A stretch of 64,000 nt of DNA from Chloroflexota bacterium (lineage in GTDB: Bacteria; Chloroflexota; Anaerolineae; Aggregatilineales; Phototrophicaceae): the NCBI GenBank assembly GCA_026707745.1, contig JAPOWG010000011.1, forward strand, positions 62,001 through 126,000, written 5' to 3'. Below the pieces are notes generated by a model that saw only the letters and a program-made list of their open reading frames with translations, did no database searches and had not been told where the DNA came from. A program made the translations under genes and the position numbers. Positions 17,273-25,607 of the stretch are shown here, one piece after another (position 1 is the stretch's first letter; each line of letters starts with the position of its first letter).

Positions 17273-18724
17273 ATGAGACTGTGTCAGGCATTTGATATCT
17301 CGCGAGGCGATGTTGCGGCCTTTGTCGGCGCGGGTGGCAAGACGTCGTTGTTGGTCGGCCTTGGTTACGAGTTGGCGGAGTCCGGCTGGCGGGTGCTCGC
17401 AACGGCGACAACGGAGATTCCGGCTGAACAGTTAAGTCTCTATCCACATGCCATGCGCTATGATAGCGGGGCCGAGGCGATATCTCGGGCTCTGAGTCAA
17501 TTTCAGTTTGTCTTTCTCTATGACGAGTCGACCTGGCACAAGGGAGTCGTGAGCGGGCCGCGGGAGGATTGGGCGCGGGAATTGCTGGACTCTGTCGACT
17601 CCGATGTTTTGCTGGTAGAGGCGGACAAGTCGGACGGCATGCCTTTCAAGGCGCCCTTTGAAAATGAACCGTGGATCCCTCCCGAGACATCGCTTGTTGT
17701 TCCGAGCGCGTCATTGGCGGCGCTGGGCGTGCCGCTTGACGATGAGCACGTATACAATCCAGCGGCGATGGTTGATCAATACGGATTCCTGCAGAACAGC
17801 CCGGTCAAATCGCCCTGGCTCGCGCAAGTACTGCGAGATGATGACCTTGGATTGAAAAACGTGCCGGAGGGGGCGCGCGTGGTGCTTTTCTTGAACAGAA
17901 CGCCGGAACGTGGATATTTGCGCGGACGCGCGCGCATGATTGCGCGGCTGAGCCTGCAGAACCCGCGCATTCAAGCCGTGGCGATAGGCTCTGTGCGCGG
18001 CGCGGAGCCGGTGCACGAGGTACAACGCGCGGTTGGCGCGATCGTGCTCGCTTCCGGGGAGTCCAATGGAAAACATCCACCGAGTATGCTTTCCTCAGCG
18101 GGAGGCGGAAAGACCGTTCTCGCGCATGTCACTGAGCAGTTGATACGCTCGAGGATCGCTCCAATACGTGTGGCGGCCAGTACTTGGGCGCGTGAAGTCA
18201 GAGCGGCGGTCAAACCCTTGGGTGTGAAAGTGGTGACCAGCCGAGCGCGAAGGAGCGCTCCCGGACGGACAAATAGGGGCAATGGCTCATTCGATACTGA
18301 GCATGATCGTCTTGGGCTACCTCATTTGCTCCACTTGAATGGCGAGGCTCTATCGGCGCTTAAGGCTGGTCTGCGCGCGATGCCGGCTCATATCGCCGCC
18401 GTTCTCGTGGTGCCAGGCGATCACCCGCGTTTGCAGCCCAAAGTGATTTATCAGCTTTTGACGTCCTATGCGCGGGGCGCCGAGGATTTACTCGTGCCGA
18501 GGTATCAGTCGGCGCTGGGGCAGCCGGTCCTGATTGGCCGCCGCTATTGGTCCGATATCTTGTCATTATCTCGAAAAGGAAGTCTTCACGACCTGTTTGA
18601 GGAGTACCGCGACAATATCGCCTGTGTCGAAGTCGCTAGCGATACTGTCCTTTGTGATTCTCAGTTGAGGCGGCCGCAGCGCTCGCTAAGGCTGCCAAGG
18701 CAGCAGAGGGATCCTTCGGCTTAG
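17273..18724 (+). CDS. YqeC-MocA fusion: molybdenum-hydroxylase accessory protein with nucleotidyltransferase domain
   Basis: Residues 1-235 match YqeC, a P-loop accessory protein of selenium-dependent molybdenum hydroxylases (FVGAGGKTSLL, Lys 23; LLVEADKSDGMPFKAP). From residue 257 to the end the fold is that of MocA, the CTP-dependent molybdopterin cytidylyltransferase (LASGESNG at the start; PGDHPRLQPKV with Asp 383; late GQPVLIGRRYW). The usual LAAGxSxRMG signature is degenerate here, with no Arg-Met-Gly, so catalytic activity should not be assumed. The two proteins are separate genes in E. coli. The gene lies 186 bases after the molybdenum subunit and converges with the K+ channel gene, overlapping it by four bases. 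The C-terminal tail is Arg-rich. Confidence 0.82.
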   Translation: MRLCQAFDISRGDVAAFVGAGGKTSLLVGLGYELAESGWRVLATATTEIPAEQLSLYPHAMRYDSGAEAISRALSQFQFVFLYDESTWHKGVVSGPREDWARELLDSVDSDVLLVEADKSDGMPFKAPFENEPWIPPETSLVVPSASLAALGVPLDDEHVYNPAAMVDQYGFLQNSPVKSPWLAQVLRDDDLGLKNVPEGARVVLFLNRTPERGYLRGRARMIARLSLQNPRIQAVAIGSVRGAEPVHEVQRAVGAIVLASGESNGKHPPSMLSSAGGGKTVLAHVTEQLIRSRIAPIRVAASTWAREVRAAVKPLGVKVVTSRARRSAPGRTNRGNGSFDTEHDRLGLPHLLHLNGEALSALKAGLRAMPAHIAAVLVVPGDHPRLQPKVIYQLLTSYARGAEDLLVPRYQSALGQPVLIGRRYWSDILSLSRKGSLHDLFEEYRDNIACVEVASDTVLCDSQLRRPQRSLRLPRQQRDPSA

Positions 18725-20793
18725 CTGTCATCGTGCTGTTTGATCAATTCGCGAATCATATCTCGTGACCAGGCCCCGCTGGCCTGGACGTCTATCTGTA
18801 CTCTTAAAGTCGCGGGCCGTTTGTCCTTGTGCCCGGCGGCTTCGGCGCGCATTTCGTCGAAATACTTCATTGGCGTGACGACAATCAGAACTTCATGCGG
18901 CTGCACAACGCGCGTCATTGGTGGCGCATACAAGAAGGCCGTGCTGTTGGCCTGGCGAATGCCGATGACGCCGGCTTGGTATCGCAGGGCGAGTCCAAGC
19001 GAGCCGATGGTTTTCCCAATCCAGGGCGAGTCGTCTTCCATGTAGAATTCGGCGGTTTCCAGTCCGGTGATCTCGTTGTACAGGACGTGCTGTAAGAATT
19101 CGGCTATTTCCGGCCGGGTTGTCGAAAGTAATACAAATTGCGCGGCGACATGAAAGGGGCTGACGACGCGATCGGCGCCCGAACGATGCAGTTTTTCAAT
19201 CATGTCATCGGTGGTGGCAGTCACAGAGATAAGCAAAGACTTGCTGATGCTACGCGCGGACAATACTGTCAAAACCGCCACCGCCTTATCTCCGAGCGAA
19301 AGCATGAGCGCTTGCGCGCGTTCGATGCCGGCTTTTTTTAGAACGTCTTCTTTAGAAGGGTTGCCTTGAACGACGCGAAAGCCTCGTCCCAGCCATTCTT
19401 GCGTGAGCCTGTGGTCATCGCTCAACAACACGAATGGCCGTGATGGATCCAGAAAGCGCGCGGCGGTTTCGATAATGTGATCATTGCCGCAGATGATAAA
19501 ATGCTTCGACATTGACTCTATAGCCGCGGCGCTTTCATCCAGATTGAGCGTTTCGTCCAGGCGCTTCACCGCGCGGGATTTCGCCAGCCTTTGGAAGGTC
19601 GCGAATCGCATAACATCACGCCCGGAGGGGCGGCATTCACGTTGCAATCGCGGTATCGTCAGACCGGGCGCGACACCGAGCAGGATGTCGTCTTCGTTTA
19701 ATACGCGGCCGTTCCCGGGACTGTGAACAAAGTCGGCGTCGTCGGTTCGAATGCCGACGATGCTTGCGTCGTAGCGCTCGCGCAACTTCAGATCGCCGAT
19801 GCGCTTCCCGATCCAGGGCGAATTGTCGCCGAGTTCAAGTTGCGTCACCTGATGATTCGTTTCTTGATCAAAGAGGACACTATTGAAGAAATCATTTACC
19901 GCCGGCCGCAATGTGGCGCTATTCAAGAATTGCGACGCGACTTCATAGGGGGCGATTACGATATTGGCGCCGGCTCGTATCATCTTGAGCTTGAGTTCAA
20001 CGTCGATTGCAGCCGCGGTTACATAGAGCGTGGGATTAAGGTTGCGAGCGGTGAGGACCGTCAGCAAACCTTCGGTATCATGGTTGAGCATGACCATGAT
20101 CGCTTGCGCCCGCGCTATGCCCGCGTCGCGCAGAGAGTCGTCATCCGTCGGATCGCCTTCGACCACCAGGATGCCCGCGCTGCGCAGATGTTCGGCGTAC
20201 TCCGCATCCTCGGTAACGATGACCAAAAGGTCGAGCAGAGTCCTGTGTTCAGCGAAGTTGTCGAGGTAGAAAACGAACAGACCATGGACGAAGCGGCGCA
20301 AACCCAAGAATCTGCCGCGCCTGACATCGCCGAAAAGGCGATCAAAAAAATGTTCTATCGGCTGGTAGGTCGTGTCCTGATGCTGTTTACGGCGGATCTG
20401 CGCGCTTTGCAAGACGTATCCAATGGTCTTGTCCACCAATTCGCCGCTGCCGCAAATGATGTACTGGTTGTCGAGTTCAGCGATCTTTTTCGCCGTTGCT
20501 GTTCTGCGGCGGCGCGCGACGGATTCCGCGCTGAATAAGAGCGCAAACGACGAGGACAAGAAAAACGTCAATGAACCAAGCCCGACCAGCACCAGACAAA
20601 TGATGAATATTTTGCCGAGCTCGGTCTGGGCGACTATGTCGCCGTATCCAATCGTCGTGAGCGTGATAATCAAGAGCCAGGCGGCGTCCACGAAAGGGAG
20701 TTTTTCAATGATCATGATGCCGGCCACGCCAATCGGCAAAATGATCAAGAGCAGGTTGCGCGCGGCGCGAAACTGCCTGCGAATATCGTTCAA
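18721..20793 (-). CDS. K+ channel with two tandem RCK (TrkA_N/TrkA_C) modules
   Basis: The 690-residue protein starts with a two-helix pore: hydrophobic segments at about 12-29 and 64-88 around the K+ selectivity filter TTIGYGD (46-52). Two RCK modules follow. The first opens with YIICGSGELVDKTIG and the second with HFIICGNDHIIETAAR, each followed by a C-terminal RCK lobe (ELGDNSPWIGKRIGDLKLRERY and DDSPWIGKTIGSLGL regions). Most prokaryotic channels carry one RCK per subunit; the tandem arrangement recalls the BK gating ring. It would sit in the cytoplasmic membrane and gate with a nucleotide or ion bound by the RCK ring. The start is a TTG with GAGGA eight bases before it. Confidence 0.85.
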   Translation of the reverse strand: MNDIRRQFRAARNLLLIILPIGVAGIMIIEKLPFVDAAWLLIITLTTIGYGDIVAQTELGKIFIICLVLVGLGSLTFFLSSSFALLFSAESVARRRRTATAKKIAELDNQYIICGSGELVDKTIGYVLQSAQIRRKQHQDTTYQPIEHFFDRLFGDVRRGRFLGLRRFVHGLFVFYLDNFAEHRTLLDLLVIVTEDAEYAEHLRSAGILVVEGDPTDDDSLRDAGIARAQAIMVMLNHDTEGLLTVLTARNLNPTLYVTAAAIDVELKLKMIRAGANIVIAPYEVASQFLNSATLRPAVNDFFNSVLFDQETNHQVTQLELGDNSPWIGKRIGDLKLRERYDASIVGIRTDDADFVHSPGNGRVLNEDDILLGVAPGLTIPRLQRECRPSGRDVMRFATFQRLAKSRAVKRLDETLNLDESAAAIESMSKHFIICGNDHIIETAARFLDPSRPFVLLSDDHRLTQEWLGRGFRVVQGNPSKEDVLKKAGIERAQALMLSLGDKAVAVLTVLSARSISKSLLISVTATTDDMIEKLHRSGADRVVSPFHVAAQFVLLSTTRPEIAEFLQHVLYNEITGLETAEFYMEDDSPWIGKTIGSLGLALRYQAGVIGIRQANSTAFLYAPPMTRVVQPHEVLIVVTPMKYFDEMRAEAAGHKDKRPATLRVQIDVQASGAWSRDMIRELIKQHDDS

Positions 20794-20833
20794 ATGCTTG
20801 TCCTCATACCGTCACATCGCGCGATTGTCCTCA

Positions 20834-20862
20834 ATTATATCGGAGACAAGCAAGTTGTGATA
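20834..20862 (-). promoter_or_regulatory. Probable promoter for the RCK channel gene
   Basis: On the minus strand TATAAT (20839-20834) stands 17 bases after ATCACA (20862-20857, four of six consensus bases). Transcription would start near 20827, giving a leader of about 35 bases before the TTG at 20793. Confidence 0.45.
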
Positions 20863-21050
20863 ATATGTTTTGAGTCGAAAGCCCCGGCGCGCTCTCGTGT
20901 CATCCTCAGTATTAGCTGGGTTGTCGGAGGGCTCTAAGGCGGCAATGGATGGATCAATGCCATCGCGCGGCGATTGGTGTAGGCGCGTCGATAGCGGCTT
21001 TTTCTAAAGCGCATACACATAGGACTTCCAAACACACTCGGAGCAAGCCC

Positions 21051-21890
21051 ATGCACAGCCAGAAAGATTTTGCCGCCGCCGCTGAGGTCATACGCAATCG
21101 TACGTCTCAGAAACCGGCGATGGGCCTGGTTTTGGGCTCTGGATTGGGTTCGCTGGCGGATACCTTGCTCGATCGCGTCGTGATTCCATATCAGTCCATC
21201 CCCGGTTGGCCGAGCTCTACCGTATTTGGGCATCAAGGCAATTTAGTGATTGGTCAACTCGCCGGGCAAACAGTCGCGGCTCAGCAAGGTCGCGCCCACT
21301 TTTACGAAGGCTACACCATGGGCGAGATTACCTTTTCGATCAGGGTTATGAAGGAGTTGGGCATAGGGACCGTGATCCTCACCAACGCTGCCGGCGGCAT
21401 CAACCCGGCATATAACGTCGGCGACGTCATGTTGATCGAAGACCACATTAATTTCCCCGGTATGGTAGGCGCCAATCCGCTAATGGGTCCCAATGACGAG
21501 TCGCTGGGCGAACGCTTTGTCGGCTTGGCGCAAGCTTATGATCGGGAGTTGAGAAAACTCGCGCTCGAGGTAGCGCGGGAACATGCCATCCCCTTGCATA
21601 GCGGCGTCTACTGCGCGCTGTCGGGTCCGTCTTTCGAAACTCCGGCGGAAATCCGCATGCTTAGAATGCTGGGCGCCGATACTGTCGGCATGTCGACGGC
21701 GCACGAAGTCCTGGTGGCGCGCCACGCCGGCATGCGGGTCATGGCCTGTTCCGGCGTAACCAATGTCGCAATTGACACTGTCGATAGCGAATCCGAAACC
21801 AACCATGAAGAGGTCCTGGAAGCGGGCAAGGTAATCGTCCCGCGCTTGACCACAATCCTGCAGGGTGTTCTCAAGCGTTTTCCAACATGA
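21051..21890 (+). CDS. punA: Purine nucleoside phosphorylase (trimeric, PNP-I type)
   Basis: This enzyme would cleave purine nucleosides with phosphate, giving the free base and ribose 1-phosphate. The 279-residue protein has the phosphate loop VLGSGLGSLAD and the TNAAGGINP strand. The SGPSFETPAEIRMLRMLGAD region carries the purine-contact Glu, and SGVTNVAID carries the Asn. Length fits the trimeric family. ATG 21051 with GGAGC six bases upstream is favoured over an in-frame start at 20949, whose extra 34 residues look non-coding. Its stop overlaps the next gene (ATGA). Free purine from this enzyme could feed the molybdenum hydroxylase at 11-17 kb, which is inference. Confidence 0.92.
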   Translation: MHSQKDFAAAAEVIRNRTSQKPAMGLVLGSGLGSLADTLLDRVVIPYQSIPGWPSSTVFGHQGNLVIGQLAGQTVAAQQGRAHFYEGYTMGEITFSIRVMKELGIGTVILTNAAGGINPAYNVGDVMLIEDHINFPGMVGANPLMGPNDESLGERFVGLAQAYDRELRKLALEVAREHAIPLHSGVYCALSGPSFETPAEIRMLRMLGADTVGMSTAHEVLVARHAGMRVMACSGVTNVAIDTVDSESETNHEEVLEAGKVIVPRLTTILQGVLKRFPT

Positions 21891-22678
21891 CTATAATTGT
21901 TGCCTTTATTGATCAGGTGGCGGTGGGCATTTATTTTCTGATTGCCGCGGGCATTCTCTTTGCGCTGCGCCGTTACTTTGTCTGGGGCGATGAGTACCGC
22001 TCTTCATATTTTGAACTGGAACGCGATCTCTCGCGCTATCGGCAGACGAATGCGATTACCGCGGTCATCGTATTGCTGGAACTCGCGCTTATTGTCGCCG
22101 GCATTGAATTGATCGTTGTACCGGAATTGTGGCGAGACCGTCAGATCCAGGAATTGGTGGCGGCCGCGCGGGTAGACGATGGCGTATTTGAAACGCCATT
22201 GCCCCCGACGCCCTCGGGCAATCTGGGAATTGACCCAGTAGCCTTGCCGCGAGCGGAGGACTTCACGGGCCGGATTCAACCGACGCCGGTTCCAACTCCG
22301 ACGCCTGTAGGCACATTGATACCGGCGGCTCCGCCAATGGGCTGCGACAGTCCCGAAGCGCAATTGATCATACCCGGCAACGGCATGCGCGTCTTTCAGC
22401 CGATTCCGGTGGTGGGTACCGTATTCACCGATCAATTCGCCTTTGGCTCGATTGAGATCATGGGACCCAGCACCTTTGGCAACTTCCAAGTCATAGAAGA
22501 TCAAAATACGGAAGTGCGCGAAGCGGCTGAATTTAGTCAATTCGTTCCCGCAGCCTACGAACCCGGCGAATATCAGTTCCGCCTAATGGTCTTTGATGTC
22601 ACCAAGACTTTGCGAGCAAGTTGTCTCGTACACATCTACATATCGGAACCGCTGCCCACGGTTACACCGCCGAGATAA
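21887..22678 (+). CDS. Membrane-anchored protein with Pro/Thr linker and extracytoplasmic domain
   Basis: No family is recognised. The 263-residue protein has two hydrophobic segments (about 8-26 and 56-80). A linker rich in Pro and Thr follows (residues 100-148). It ends in a beta-rich, probably extracellular domain with two Cys (CDSPEAQLIIPGNG near 153 and RASCLVHIYIS near the end), which could pair. Such an all-beta fold with proline spacers is typical of surface Ig-like domains. It overlaps the purine nucleoside phosphorylase by ATGA, although no functional link is obvious. Confidence 0.65.
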   Translation: MTIIVAFIDQVAVGIYFLIAAGILFALRRYFVWGDEYRSSYFELERDLSRYRQTNAITAVIVLLELALIVAGIELIVVPELWRDRQIQELVAAARVDDGVFETPLPPTPSGNLGIDPVALPRAEDFTGRIQPTPVPTPTPVGTLIPAAPPMGCDSPEAQLIIPGNGMRVFQPIPVVGTVFTDQFAFGSIEIMGPSTFGNFQVIEDQNTEVREAAEFSQFVPAAYEPGEYQFRLMVFDVTKTLRASCLVHIYISEPLPTVTPPR

Positions 22679-22810
22679 GGGAGGCCCTTGCCGAGGTCTT
22701 GGGGCGCAAATTCCCCCGGCCAAAATCTAGCGCCTCTGTTTTCGAAGCAAGTATGTCGGTATCTCGATGAAAGGGATGTATCCCTAAGAAGCCTTGGGTG
22801 GGGCACAGGC

Positions 22811-23989
22811 TCAACCACGGAAATCCTTAATCCCGCGCTTGACACGGCGCCGCAAACGTCGCGAGCGGGAACGCCACCTCGCCATCCGGTATTGCACCTT
22901 GCGACGTTGCCGGTTGAAAACGGAACCGTGCTGCTCGCTCGGCTTGGGAATGCCCCACTGAATGATCATAGACGCCCAGGTCAAGCCGCCTCCGAATCCA
23001 ACAAGCGCTATGTGGTCTTTATCTTGGATGCGCTTCTGTTCGATGGCTTCACACAAGGCGATCGGAATGGACGCGGCTGAGGTATTCCCGTAGTACTCGA
23101 CATTACTCATGAACTTGTTGATGTCGATACCAAGCTTGCGAGCTGCGGCTTGCAGAATGCGCAGATTGGCTTGGTGCGGGATCACAAGATCGATATCTTC
23201 GACGCCGATGCCGGCCATCTTGCTGGCTTGTTCTATGCTGTCGTTGACCACCCGCGTGGCGAAACGAAAGACTTCGCCACCCGCCATGGTCATCTTGTAT
23301 AGCTTGTTGCCGTTGGCGCCCGCTCGCGATTCAGCCGCATCTATGCTGCCCACGCTGGGAATCGCCAAGAGGTCGCTGCCGGCGCCATCAGATCGCAAGA
23401 CACTTGATTTCACGCCGCCTTCGATCTCGCTGGCCGCCAAAACAACGGCGCCGGCGCCGTCGCCAAATAAGATACAAGTGCTGCGATCTTGCCAATCCAG
23501 GATACGGCTCATGGTTTCCGAACCGATCACAAGCGCCGTCTGAATGCTACCGGCGCGGATCGAATCGGCGGCCATATTCATCGCATAAACAAAGCCGGAA
23601 CAGGCAGCGCTCAAATCGAAAGCGCCGGCGTGATGCGCGTTCAGCCAATCCTGAACCAAGCTGGCGGAGCTTGGGAAAATATTCTCCGGCGTCGAGGTCG
23701 CGACGACGATGAGATCCAGGTCGATCGGCAAGATATCCGCCACTTCGAGCGCTTGTTGCGCCGCCTTGTAGGCAAGCGTAGCCGTGGATTCGCCTTCGCC
23801 GGCGATATAGCGCTCCTTGATACCGGTCCGCGCATAAATCCACTCGTCGCTGGTTTCTACGAAGGCCGAGATTTCTTCGTTTGTCATGACTTTGTCGGGA
23901 AGGGCCATGCCCCAGCCGACAACATGCGCGAAGACCGGACCTGCGGGCGCGTCAACAGCCTGATTTTGAGTACTGCTAAGCGTTGCCAT
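22811..23989 (-). CDS. fabH: 3-oxoacyl-ACP synthase III (FabH) with basic C-terminal tail
   Basis: FabH condenses acetyl-CoA with malonyl-ACP to begin fatty acid synthesis. The catalytic triad is intact: Cys in DLSAACSGFVYA, His in IPHQANLRIL and Asn in YGNTSAAS. The normal domain ends with ALVGFGGGLTWASMIIQW, but here 47 further residues follow, with 14 Arg and 4 Lys. Such a tail is not found on standard FabH (about 320-330 residues). The ATG at 23989 is chosen, though it has only a weak GAG-type ribosome site. It overlaps the fabF stop by 14 bases, so the two condensing enzymes are coupled. A TTG at 24007 is an alternative start. Confidence 0.85.
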   Translation of the reverse strand: MATLSSTQNQAVDAPAGPVFAHVVGWGMALPDKVMTNEEISAFVETSDEWIYARTGIKERYIAGEGESTATLAYKAAQQALEVADILPIDLDLIVVATSTPENIFPSSASLVQDWLNAHHAGAFDLSAACSGFVYAMNMAADSIRAGSIQTALVIGSETMSRILDWQDRSTCILFGDGAGAVVLAASEIEGGVKSSVLRSDGAGSDLLAIPSVGSIDAAESRAGANGNKLYKMTMAGGEVFRFATRVVNDSIEQASKMAGIGVEDIDLVIPHQANLRILQAAARKLGIDINKFMSNVEYYGNTSAASIPIALCEAIEQKRIQDKDHIALVGFGGGLTWASMIIQWGIPKPSEQHGSVFNRQRRKVQYRMARWRSRSRRLRRRVKRGIKDFRG

Positions 23990-25229
23990 TTTCTCGATAT
24001 TCGCCAAATATTAGCACGGCATTGTGCCCGCCAAAGCCGAAAGCATTTGACATGACGTGGCCGACCTCGTGCGAGCATCCCACGTTGGGTACGTAATTGA
24101 GGTCGCAATCCGGGTCTGGCTCATGCAGATGAATGGTGGGAGGCAAGTAATTCCCACGGATGGCCATGATGCTGAACACCGCTTCGATTGCCGCGCCTCC
24201 ACCTAGTAGATGGCCGGTCATTGACTTGGTGGAACTGACCGGGATACCGTAAGCCGCTTCCCCAAGCGCCAGCTTGATGGCATTGGTTTCGGCGGTGTCA
24301 TTTAAGGGTGTGCTGGTGCCGTGAGCGTTGATGTAGTCAATGTCCTCGGCGCAGAGATCGGCGTCTTTCAGTGCGATTTCGATGGCGCGCGCGGCGCCTT
24401 CGCCCGTTTCCATGGGAGCGGTAATGTGAAAAGCATCTGATGTATGGCCGTAACCGAGTAGTTCCGCGTAAATCGTAGCGCCTCGTTCCAAAGCGAAACT
24501 CAACTCCTCCAGGACCAGCATGCCAGCGCCTTCTCCAGGCACAAAGCCGTCTCGATTGCGATCAAAGGGCCGCGACGCGGTTTCGGGATCGTCATTTCGG
24601 CTGAGAGCGGTCATATTGTTGAATCCGGCCACACAAAGCGGAACGATGGCCGCTTCCGCGGCGCCGGCCAACATGGCCTTGGCACCGCCACGACGTATGA
24701 TGTGCATCGCTTCGCCGATGGCGTTGTTTCCCGAGGCGCAGGCGGTTACGATACAGTGGTTGGGTCCGCGAAGGTTATAGGATAATGAAACGGCGCCCGA
24801 ACAAGAGTCGCTTAGTATCTTGGGTATCGCCATCGGCTTGATGCCGCGGTGTCCTTTGGAGTCTATCGCCTGTTGAGCCTCTACAAAGGAATTGATGCCC
24901 CCGACGCCAGATCCCACGACGCAGCCAACATCGTACATATTGTTCTTGTCGACCTTCAAACCGCTGTCTTCCATCGCTTGACGGCTTGCTTCCAAGGCGA
25001 ACTGCGCGACCCGGTCAATGCGTCTCGCTTCTTTACGCCCAAAAATGACGTTTGGGTCGAAATCCTTGACTTCCCCGGCAAGCTGATTCTGTGTCAAATT
25101 GCGGTCGTACCGCGTGATGAAGTCAATACCGTTGACCCCGTTGGCAGTATTTTGCCAGGCCTCGCTGACATTGTTGCCGGTAGGGCAGACGATTCCCATG
25201 CCGGTGATGACGATGCGCGTACTGTCCAA
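23976..25229 (-). CDS. fabF: 3-oxoacyl-ACP synthase II
   Basis: FabF elongates acyl-ACP by condensation with malonyl-ACP. The 417-residue protein contains the catalytic Cys in TACASGNNAIGEA, the two His in NAHGTSTPLND and STKSMTGHLLGGGAA, and the late NAFGFGGHNAVL signature. The TTG at 25229 has a perfect GGAGG five bases upstream and gives the family's usual beginning (RIVITGMGIVCPTGN). An in-frame ATG 33 codons upstream would add residues unlike FabF. It precedes fabH on the same strand, overlapping it by 14 bases. The other fatty acid genes (acpP, fabD, fabG) are not next to it. Confidence 0.93.
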   Translation of the reverse strand: MDSTRIVITGMGIVCPTGNNVSEAWQNTANGVNGIDFITRYDRNLTQNQLAGEVKDFDPNVIFGRKEARRIDRVAQFALEASRQAMEDSGLKVDKNNMYDVGCVVGSGVGGINSFVEAQQAIDSKGHRGIKPMAIPKILSDSCSGAVSLSYNLRGPNHCIVTACASGNNAIGEAMHIIRRGGAKAMLAGAAEAAIVPLCVAGFNNMTALSRNDDPETASRPFDRNRDGFVPGEGAGMLVLEELSFALERGATIYAELLGYGHTSDAFHITAPMETGEGAARAIEIALKDADLCAEDIDYINAHGTSTPLNDTAETNAIKLALGEAAYGIPVSSTKSMTGHLLGGGAAIEAVFSIMAIRGNYLPPTIHLHEPDPDCDLNYVPNVGCSHEVGHVMSNAFGFGGHNAVLIFGEYRENGNA

Positions 25230-25412
25230 GGAATCCTCCGACTGTCGCTCAAATGACCATATTACTCTTGCCTGTCTTGTGTTGACTATGCGCAGTTGGC
25301 CGGTATTCACCTGCATCGGCTCAGACATCGGAAGTTATTGTGAACCCATAGTCCGCGGCCTGCGCCTCCAGCCTATACGCCTATAATAACACGGCGACCT
25401 GTTTCGCGTTGC

Positions 25413-25441
25413 TTTACAGCCTTTTCTTTGGCTTCTATAAT
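25413..25441 (+). promoter_or_regulatory. Strong sigma70-type promoter for the SDR-GNAT-proC group
   Basis: TTTACA at 25413-25418 and TATAAT at 25436-25441 are spaced by exactly 17 bases. The transcript would begin near 25448 and carry a leader of about 160 bases that includes the whole reversed repeat copy F. Confidence 0.6.
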
Positions 25442-25501
25442 ACGTTTTTCCTGTGAACGGCTTTTGGACGTCGATCAGGGGAGCATTTCGTACTTTTCAG
25501 T

Positions 25502-25596
25502 CCTGTTTATCTAAACCGCGGCGCTCATGCGACAGGCGGGCTTACTCTTTGGCGTGAGCGCGGCCGACCTTTTCGCCGGTTACGCGCCGAGCGGTT
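25502..25596 (-). repeat. Dispersed intergenic element, copy F (reverse)
   Basis: This is a full-length copy on the minus strand. The left block is AACCGCTCGGCGCGTAAC then CGGCGAAAAGGTC. The right block is GTAAGCC, a GTCGCATGAGCG core and GGTTTAGATAAACAGG. It stands 11 bases before ATG 25608 of the SDR gene but points away from it, toward fabF. Confidence 0.82.
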
Positions 25597-25607
25597 CGTG
25601 AGTTCTT

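Larger units (their letters stand above)
25230..25607. other. Divergent intergenic region between fabF and the SDR gene
   Basis: This 378-base gap holds repeat copy F (25502-25596), a consensus promoter on the plus strand (25413-25441) and a second TATAAT at 25382-25387 without a good -35. No clear fabF promoter is seen; TAATAT near 25255 on the minus strand is only a weak candidate. Confidence 0.6.

Noticed and set aside
20857..20872. TTGTGATAATATGTTT considered as a further Rex box
   Set aside because: The second half lacks ACAA, so it has no inverted symmetry beyond the left arm.
25332..25350. ATTGTGAACCC in front of fabF considered as a Rex box
   Set aside because: Only the left half TTGTGAA is present; there is no matching right half at the expected distance.
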